Of a DNA stretch of 64,000 nt, positions 59,081 to 64,000 are shown one piece after another. The position numbers were made by a program, and so were the translations under genes. Positions within the stretch are counted from its first letter, which is position 1. Each line of letters starts with the position of its first letter. The notes under the pieces are model-generated. The model was given only the letters and a program-made list of their open reading frames with translations. It did not search any database and was not told the origin of the DNA. The DNA comes from Thiohalocapsa sp. (GTDB lineage: Bacteria > Pseudomonadota > Gammaproteobacteria > Chromatiales > Chromatiaceae), in contig JAIPFF010000006.1 of NCBI GenBank assembly GCA_021736785.1, forward strand, positions 62,001-126,000, written 5' to 3'.

Positions 59081-59563
59081 TCAGCGGATCTCGACCAGGC
59101 TGCCCACGGGCGTGAGAGCGAACAGCTCGAGCAAGTCGGCATCGCGCATGCGGATGCAGCCGTGGGAGCGCGGAACGCCCATGGGCTCGCAGGGCGGGCA
59201 GCCGTGCACGTATATGAAGCGGCGCAAGGTATCGACGTCGCCGCCGCGGTTGCGTCCGCGCTCGAGCCCGGACAGCCAGAGAATACGGCTCAATATCCAG
59301 TCGCGGTCGGGATGGCGGGCGGCCAGATCCTCGCTGTAGATCTCCCCGGTCCAGCGCCGGCCGCGAAACACGGCGCCCGGTGCGCAGCCGTCGCCGATCT
59401 TGGCGCGGACCCGATGCATGCCCCTTGGCGTGCAGCCGCTGCCGAGCCGCTCACCGGCACCGTTCGCGGCCGTCGAGACGGCGTAGCAGCGCGTCGCGAT
59501 GCGCTCGCCGAAAAGGTAAAGCCGCTGCTCGTCGAGAACGATGAGAATCCGCGGGTCGGACAT
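59081..59563 (-). CDS. cytoplasmic YkuD-family L,D-carboxypeptidase/transpeptidase
   Basis: The 160-residue product is a bare YkuD domain with the catalytic SHGCIRM motif (Cys136, His134), a second conserved His in FIYVHG (His120), and CTPRGMHRVRAKIG plus FRGRRWTGEIY typical of the short subfamily. No signal peptide precedes it (MSDPRILIVLDEQ), so it should be cytosolic. Cytosolic YkuD L,D-carboxypeptidases such as Acinetobacter ElsL cut tetrapeptides in murein recycling. The HGCPPC segment has two unusual extra Cys (Cys122, Cys125). The start is ATG 59563. Confidence 0.85.
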   Translation of the reverse strand: MSDPRILIVLDEQRLYLFGERIATRCYAVSTAANGAGERLGSGCTPRGMHRVRAKIGDGCAPGAVFRGRRWTGEIYSEDLAARHPDRDWILSRILWLSGLERGRNRGGDVDTLRRFIYVHGCPPCEPMGVPRSHGCIRMRDADLLELFALTPVGSLVEIR

Positions 59564-59754
59564 GACGATGACCATCGCGCACGGAGCCCGGTCGTCGTCG
59601 CACGGCGGGGCGCGCGCGGCGCGGCCTAGCTCGCTTAAAATAGGGGATTCGGCATCGAGTCCTCGCGCCGGCGCTCTCGCCCCGGCGGCCAACCCCGACG
59701 CACGGCCGACGTTCGCGCATCGACATCGACGTTCCCCGCAGGAGACAACGACGC

Positions 59755-60237
59755 ATGATACCGCTTCGCTTCATCACGGCAATCGCCATTCTTGCCCTGA
59801 TCACCACCGGCGCCGCAGCGCTCGGCGCCGGAGATCCGCTACCCCGGCTGGTACTGGCGGATCAGCAGGAGCGCCCGCATCGCCTCGGCCCCGACACCCG
59901 CGCGGTGGTGTTCTCGGCCGACCGCCCGGGCTCGAAGGTAGCGGAGGCCGCGCTGGCCGGCTGGAACGGCGCACGCATGCAACAGTCCGGTCTCTACTAT
60001 GTGGCCGACATCAGCGGTATGCCGCGGATGATCACGCGTATGCTCGCGCTGCCGGCGATGCGCGATCTACCCTATCCGGTGCTGCTCGCGCAGGATCCCG
60101 CGGAGACCGCGGCGCTACCGCGCCGGACCAATCATGCGACCCTGCTCAGGGTTCAGCACGGCCGGATAGAAGCCGTCGATCATTTCGACGACAGCGCGGC
60201 ACTCTCCGCCGCGCTCGAGGCGCTGGCGGCACGCTGA
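59755..60237 (+). CDS. small exported protein, possible thioredoxin-like fold
   Basis: The 160-residue product has a signal peptide (PLRFITAIAILALITTGAAALGAG, cut around residues 22-24). A compact domain follows: an N-terminal PLPRLVLADQQERPHRLG segment as in thioredoxin-like folds, then strand-helix segments. There is no Cys at all, so no redox activity is expected. Function not recognised. The start is ATG 59755 with GGAG upstream. Confidence 0.7.
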   Translation: MIPLRFITAIAILALITTGAAALGAGDPLPRLVLADQQERPHRLGPDTRAVVFSADRPGSKVAEAALAGWNGARMQQSGLYYVADISGMPRMITRMLALPAMRDLPYPVLLAQDPAETAALPRRTNHATLLRVQHGRIEAVDHFDDSAALSAALEALAAR

Positions 60238-60247
60238 GCTGCCCCGG

Positions 60248-60673
60248 TCAGCCGGCGGCTTTTTTTGCTTGGCAGGCGGGACAAACGCCGTAAATGACCA
60301 GGGAATGGTCTTCGATCGTATAGCCGTGGGACTTTGCGATTGCGCGCTGGCGCTCCTCGATCACCTCTTCGACAAATTCCACCACCGCCCCGCATTTCAC
60401 GCAGACGAGGTGATCATGGTGGCCGCCGCGGTTCAGCTCGAACACCGACTGGCCGCCCTCGAAATGGTGGCGAACCACCAGCCCGGCTCCCTCGAACTGA
60501 GTCAGCACCCGATAAACCGTGGCCAAGCCGATCTCTTCATCCGCGGCCAGCAGTTCCTTGTAGACGTCTTCGGCGCTGAGGTGGCGCAGGCCGCTGTTCT
60601 CGAGGATGTTGAGTATCTTGACCCGCGGCAGCGTGACCTTGAGGCCAGCCTGTTTGATCTGCTGGTTTTCCAT
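60248..60673 (-). CDS. fur: ferric uptake regulator Fur
   Basis: Fur represses iron-uptake genes when bound to Fe2+. The 141-residue product starts at ATG 60673 with AGGAGG upstream. It has the winged helix (AGLKVTLPRVKILNILENSG), GLATVYRVLTQFEGAGLV, the HHDHLVCVKCGAVVEF metal motif and the C-terminal CPACQAKK Cys pair. It is divergent from bamE, the classic gammaproteobacterial arrangement. I see no perfect 19-base Fur box in the 239-base gap. Confidence 0.97.
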   Translation of the reverse strand: MENQQIKQAGLKVTLPRVKILNILENSGLRHLSAEDVYKELLAADEEIGLATVYRVLTQFEGAGLVVRHHFEGGQSVFELNRGGHHDHLVCVKCGAVVEFVEEVIEERQRAIAKSHGYTIEDHSLVIYGVCPACQAKKAAG

Positions 60674-60912
60674 CGCTGCTCGATACCTCCTAAACTGATT
60701 CGCAAGCGTCGACTGCGGTAAACTACGGCGTCGTCGATCCACGGGGACCGATGCCGGCGCCGCGGCACCGGGTCACGATATGGAGGCAGCTCGGCGCATT
60801 GGCATCGGGAGACCTCCGACAACGGCGATCCGACCGCCCGCCCCTTCAGGCCATGCAGAGGCCACTGTTCGGCGCACCCAACATTGCACGTCCATCCTGC
60901 CGTTACAAAGCA

Positions 60913-61404
60913 ATGCGAAAGCTTCCTATTCTACTGATCGCCCTTGTCGTCGTCGCCTCCGTCGCCGGCTGCGCCCGCGAGAAAAAGCAACCGGAGTATC
61001 GGGGCTCGGTGCTTTCCGAGCTGCCGTTCGTCTACAAGATGACCGTTCAACAGGGGAATATCATCAACGAGGCAATGGTCGACCAGTTACAGATCGGCAT
61101 GACCAAGGCCCAAGTGCGCTTTGTGCTCGGCACGCCGCTCCTGACCGATATGTTCCACACCGACCGCTGGGACTACACCTACACCATTCGCCGCGGTCAC
61201 GCCCCTATGGAGACGAAGCGTCTGACGCTATTCTTCGAGGACGATCTCCTGAGCCGTATCGACGGGGCCATGCAGCCCGATCCCAATCGCCTGATCGCCG
61301 CCGAGGACGAGCGCGAGATCGTCGTCAAGGTACCCGATTGGCAAGACAACCGTGGCCTCATCAACAAGGCGCTGAACACCGTCGGCGTGGAGACTCGGGA
61401 CTGA
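60913..61404 (+). CDS. bamE: outer membrane assembly lipoprotein BamE (SmpA/OmlA)
   Basis: BamE is a small lipoprotein of the BAM complex. The 163-residue precursor has a lipobox (VASVAGC, lipid on Cys20). The SmpA domain has GMTKAQVRFVLGTPLLTDMFHTDRWDYTY, then a longer C-terminal extension (about 120-163). The start is ATG 60913. It is divergent from fur. The frame is open further upstream, but the lipobox fixes the start. Confidence 0.94.
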   Translation: MRKLPILLIALVVVASVAGCAREKKQPEYRGSVLSELPFVYKMTVQQGNIINEAMVDQLQIGMTKAQVRFVLGTPLLTDMFHTDRWDYTYTIRRGHAPMETKRLTLFFEDDLLSRIDGAMQPDPNRLIAAEDEREIVVKVPDWQDNRGLINKALNTVGVETRD

Positions 61405-61581
61405 CGCCTCGGCAGCGCCGAATCCGCGGGCCGCATTTCGTCTCAATACCCCGGGCGTGGGTACTCGCGATGCCATTGCCCCGCGGCACAGCCCCGCTGC
61501 AACAAGGCCGTCCGCAGTATGGCGACCGGCGCCTGCAGTGCGACTGCGGACCGTGACTACCTAGGTTTCCGCGTCCGCTGC

Positions 61582-61938
61582 CTACTCGGATGCCTCTTTC
61601 GGGCCGCTCCCCCGCGGCGCCGCCCCTTGTTGCGGACGCCGTGCCGCGGCCTTGCCCTCGTCGGCCCGCGTCTTGCGCGCCTGCTTCGGATCGGCGATCA
61701 GCGGCGGATAGATCTCCACCCGGTCGCCCGCCTGCAGTGGCTGGGACAAAGTCGTGGCCTTGCCGAAAATGCCGACCTTATTGACGCCGAGATCGATCTC
61801 CGGAAAACGATCGAGGATGCCGGAGCGCTCGATCGCCTCGGCAACGGTCAATCCGGCCGCCCCCTTCACCGACAACAGCGCCTGCGACTGCCGGCGCGCG
61901 TAAGCCACTTCCACATCGATTTGCTGATCAGTCACCAT
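61582..61938 (-). CDS. rnfH: RnfH-family ubiquitin-like protein
   Basis: A 118-residue beta-grasp protein. The core (IDVEVAYAR, LTVAEAIERSGI, DRFPEIDLGVNKVGIFGK, LQAGDRVEIYPPLIADPKQARK) is the family signature. The last 30 residues are a basic, low-complexity extension. The start is uncertain: ATG 61938, GTG 61935 (GAGG at six bases) or ATG 61947. It overlaps ratA by 11 bases. The rnfH/ratA pair is a conserved toxin-like neighbourhood. Confidence 0.88.
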   Translation of the reverse strand: MVTDQQIDVEVAYARRQSQALLSVKGAAGLTVAEAIERSGILDRFPEIDLGVNKVGIFGKATTLSQPLQAGDRVEIYPPLIADPKQARKTRADEGKAAARRPQQGAAPRGSGPKEASE

Positions 61939-62362
61939 AAACCTCATCCGCGCGTTTGCAGAACGCGTCTACCAGCGAGTTGGCAATCTGCCCGAACACG
62001 CCGCCGAAGGCCTTGTCGATCAGACGCCCGGAAAACTCGAAGTCGAGCTCCAGTTCCACCTTGCACGCGTCTTCACGCAAGGGCTTGAAGGTCCACGCCC
62101 CGGTGAGTTTCCGGAACGGACCGTCCATCAGGTCGATCTGCATCCGGTGCGGCGGGTCGATGCGGTTGCAGGTCGAGAACACTTGATGCACGCCGAGTCG
62201 CGAGACCTCGATGCGCCCGCACAGCTGCTCGTCGCTGCGCGAAAGCAGCTCGGTCGCATTGCACCAGGGCAGAAACTTGGGATAACCCTCGACGTCGGCC
62301 ACGAGCTGGAACATTTGCTCGGCCGAATGCCGTACCAGGGCGCTCTTTTTGACGACAGGCAC
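61928..62362 (-). CDS. ratA: RatA-type START-domain protein (type II toxin-antitoxin RatA family)
   Basis: The 144-residue START-like protein resembles E. coli RatA, which binds 50S and blocks subunit joining, and mitochondrial Coq10. It has KSALVRHSAEQMFQLVADVEGYPKFLPWC, WTFKPL and LDFEFSGRLIDKAFGGVFGQIA. The start is GTG 62362, one base after the transporter stop (TGA, A, GTG), so coupling is strong. In many relatives smpB is divergent here; it is not in this window. Confidence 0.92.
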   Translation of the reverse strand: MPVVKKSALVRHSAEQMFQLVADVEGYPKFLPWCNATELLSRSDEQLCGRIEVSRLGVHQVFSTCNRIDPPHRMQIDLMDGPFRKLTGAWTFKPLREDACKVELELDFEFSGRLIDKAFGGVFGQIANSLVDAFCKRADEVYGD

Positions 62363-62363
62363 T

Positions 62364-63731
62364 TCAGATCAATCCAATAGCATTCAAAAGCACGATCACG
62401 ACGCAGATCGGGGCGACGTATCGTATCAACAATCGCCAGGCCCCGTAGGCGATAGAGGTTTCGCCCATCGCGAGCTCGTCCCGCGACGAGGCTCGGCGCA
62501 TGATCCAGCCGGCGAACACCGCGATCAGAACACCGCCCAGAGGCAGCAGCACGTTGGCCGTGACATAGTCGAACAGGTCGAGGATGCCTTTGCCGAAAAT
62601 CGTGAATCCGGCCCAGACGTTCAGCGACAGCAGGCAGGCGATGCCGAGCAGCCAAACCGCGCTGCCGGCGATCACCGTCGCCCGAACTCGGCTGAAACCG
62701 CGATTCTCCACCAGCCAAGTGACTACCGGCTCCAGCAGCGAAATGGCCGAGGTCCATGCGGCGAACACCAAGAGCACGAAGAACACGACCCCCACCAGTT
62801 GCCCGCCCGCCATCTGGCCGAAAGCGATCGGCAGCGTCTGGAAGATCAGGCCCGGTCCGCTGTCCGGGGACAGACCGTTGGCGAAAACGATCGGAAAGAT
62901 CGCAAGACCCGCGAGCAGGGCCACCGTCGTATCCAGGGACGCGATGATGACGGCATTGCGGCCAATGGAGGCGCTGCTGTTCAGGTAAGAGCCGTAGATC
63001 ATGATGGCACCCATGCCCAGGCTAAGGCTGAAGAATGCCTGGCCCATCGCGCTCAGTATCGCCTCGCCGGCATGCTCGCCCAATTTCGCGAAATCCGGTT
63101 TGAACAAGTAGGCGAGCGCCGCCTGAAAATCGCCGGCTTGTGCCGCGTACAGCACCATCCCGATCAACAAGACGAATAACGCGGGCATCAGGAAGCGCAC
63201 CGCCTTCTCCAGACCGCTGGCGACGCCGCGGGCGACGACCATGACGGTCATGACCATGAAGATGGTGTGCCAGGCGAGCAGCCGCTCGGGGTCCGACACC
63301 AGCGCGCCGAACATCGACTCGGCGCCGGCCGCGTCGATGCCGCCGAATTGTCCGCCGAAGGCGCGCGTCACATAGGCCATCGTCCAGCCCGCGATGACGC
63401 TGTAGAACGATAGGATCAGCAGCCCGGAAACAATCCCCATCCAGCCGAGTAACTGCCACGCACCGTGAGCACCCTCTTGGCCGGCGAGGCTGCGCATGGT
63501 GTTTACCGGACTCTGCCGCCCGCGCCGCCCGAGCATGATCTCGGCCATCATGATCGGGATACCGATGCCGGCGACACAAATGAGGTAAATCAGCACGAAT
63601 GCCCCGCCGCCATACTCGCCGGCGGTATAGGGAAATCGCCAGATGTTGCCGAGCCCTACGGCGGAGCCGGTCGCGGCAAGGATGAATGCCAGCCGCGAAG
63701 ACCACATACCGTGCACGGACATCGTTGACAT
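62364..63731 (-). CDS. sodium-dependent transporter, NSS/SNF family
   Basis: The 455-residue product has about eleven helices and the LeuT fold. TM1 has the unwound AATGSAVGLGNIWRFPYTAGEYGGGAF motif (Na and substrate site), TM6 has the GMGAIMIYGSY segment, and later helices follow. These transporters take up amino acids or related compounds with Na+. The start is ATG 63731, preceded by AAGGAG at seven bases. It is co-transcribed with ratA and rnfH. Confidence 0.94.
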   Translation of the reverse strand: MSTMSVHGMWSSRLAFILAATGSAVGLGNIWRFPYTAGEYGGGAFVLIYLICVAGIGIPIMMAEIMLGRRGRQSPVNTMRSLAGQEGAHGAWQLLGWMGIVSGLLILSFYSVIAGWTMAYVTRAFGGQFGGIDAAGAESMFGALVSDPERLLAWHTIFMVMTVMVVARGVASGLEKAVRFLMPALFVLLIGMVLYAAQAGDFQAALAYLFKPDFAKLGEHAGEAILSAMGQAFFSLSLGMGAIMIYGSYLNSSASIGRNAVIIASLDTTVALLAGLAIFPIVFANGLSPDSGPGLIFQTLPIAFGQMAGGQLVGVVFFVLLVFAAWTSAISLLEPVVTWLVENRGFSRVRATVIAGSAVWLLGIACLLSLNVWAGFTIFGKGILDLFDYVTANVLLPLGGVLIAVFAGWIMRRASSRDELAMGETSIAYGAWRLLIRYVAPICVVIVLLNAIGLI

Positions 63732-63873
63732 CGTTGGCTCCTTCTGGAGGGCGATTCGGGATCTGTCGGTGATCGACCGCGGAACGAAACTCGTCGTTAG
63801 CGCGGCCGGTGCAGGAGCGATGGGCGCGAGTCAGTTGCCCGCCCACGCGGCGTGGGATAAAGCGGGGGGCGCT

Positions 63874-64000
63874 TCAAGCCGCGGTCGCCGCGCGCACCAC
63901 TTCCGCCAGTGCCTCGGACAGACGTTGCACCTGCGCAGCATCGATCCCCTCGACCATCACGCGCACGACCGGCTCCGTGCCCGATGGGCGCAGCAGCACC
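63874..64000 (-). CDS. glmM: 3' end of phosphoglucosamine mutase (partial)
   Basis: The last 41 codons of a minus-strand gene enter from the right edge. The [18 protein letters not shown] motif is the C-terminal phosphate-binding loop of the alpha-D-phosphohexomutase family, and this spacing fits GlmM (glucosamine-6-phosphate to glucosamine-1-phosphate). Other phosphohexomutases share it, so the name rests mainly on the sequence form. The stop is TGA 63874-63876. Confidence 0.85.
   Translation of the reverse strand, partial: VLLRPSGTEPVVRVMVEGIDAAQVQRLSEALAEVVRAATAA

Noticed and set aside
60674-60912. Fur box between fur and bamE
   Set aside because: No GATAATGATAATCATTATC-like sequence with acceptable matches was found by eye.

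Overview
The window is a GC-rich (roughly two-thirds G+C) chromosomal segment from a gammaproteobacterium. The evidence is gene content and order. There is a lipid A / outer-membrane assembly block (rpsB-tsf-pyrH-frr-uppS-cdsA-dxr-rseP-bamA-skp-lpxD-fabZ-lpxA-lpxB-rnhB), rpsB divergent from map-glnD followed by dap genes as in Pseudomonas, a rimP-nusA-infB-rbfA-truB-rpsO-pnp block, a small 4.5S-type SRP RNA beside dnaX, and a MTIP-type phosphorylase near nagZ. The genus cannot be fixed from the sequence; a high-GC lineage such as Chromatiales, Nevskiales or a relative is plausible. Almost everything is housekeeping. No prophage, IS element, CRISPR array, rRNA or tRNA was found.

Layout. 1-15300 (minus strand): one long co-directional run from rpsB to rnhB, with translational overlaps (ATGA/GTGA) at cdsA/dxr, lpxA/lpxB and lpxB/rnhB. 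A good sigma70-like promoter and a structured leader precede rpsB, and a second promoter precedes bamA. 15390-23882 (plus): map-glnD, a small exported protein, then dapC-dapD-(ArsC-like)-dapE for diaminopimelate/lysine synthesis, with a minus-strand VOC gene in between. 23961-29480 (minus): minE-minD-minC, a HIT protein, recR, ybaB and dnaX, followed by the SRP RNA. 29957-34239 (plus): an unrecognised exported helical protein, a small zinc-ribbon protein, a Tat-exported isoaspartate methyltransferase and a mannose-6-phosphate isomerase. 34249-42164: PBP1A divergent from a TetR-family regulator with an RND efflux pair, with two perfect palindromes between the divergent units.

42411-51364 (minus): pnp, rpsO, truB, rbfA, infB, nusA, rimP. 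The rimP leader is the most striking regulatory region. A strong promoter is followed by two complete intrinsic terminators, both pointing at rimP. 51872-57213: SprT-like metalloprotease, a membrane-anchored Ala/Pro-rich protein, then mtnP, hemerythrin-like, hpt and nagZ. The hemerythrin gene is clearly lower in GC than its surroundings. 57324-59563 (minus): two peptide-type ABC permeases and a YkuD enzyme with no signal peptide, which together with nagZ suggest murein-peptide recycling. 59755-64000: a small exported protein, fur divergent from bamE, rnfH-ratA-NSS transporter, and the 3' end of glmM.

Best leads: the tandem-terminator rimP leader, the cytosolic YkuD/permease/nagZ recycling neighbourhood, the exported coiled-coil protein next to a zinc-ribbon gene, the Tat-signal isoaspartate methyltransferase, the palindromes between PBP1A and tetR, and an LpxA with the short-chain (Met) acyl ruler. 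Nothing here is an obvious new defence or mobile system.
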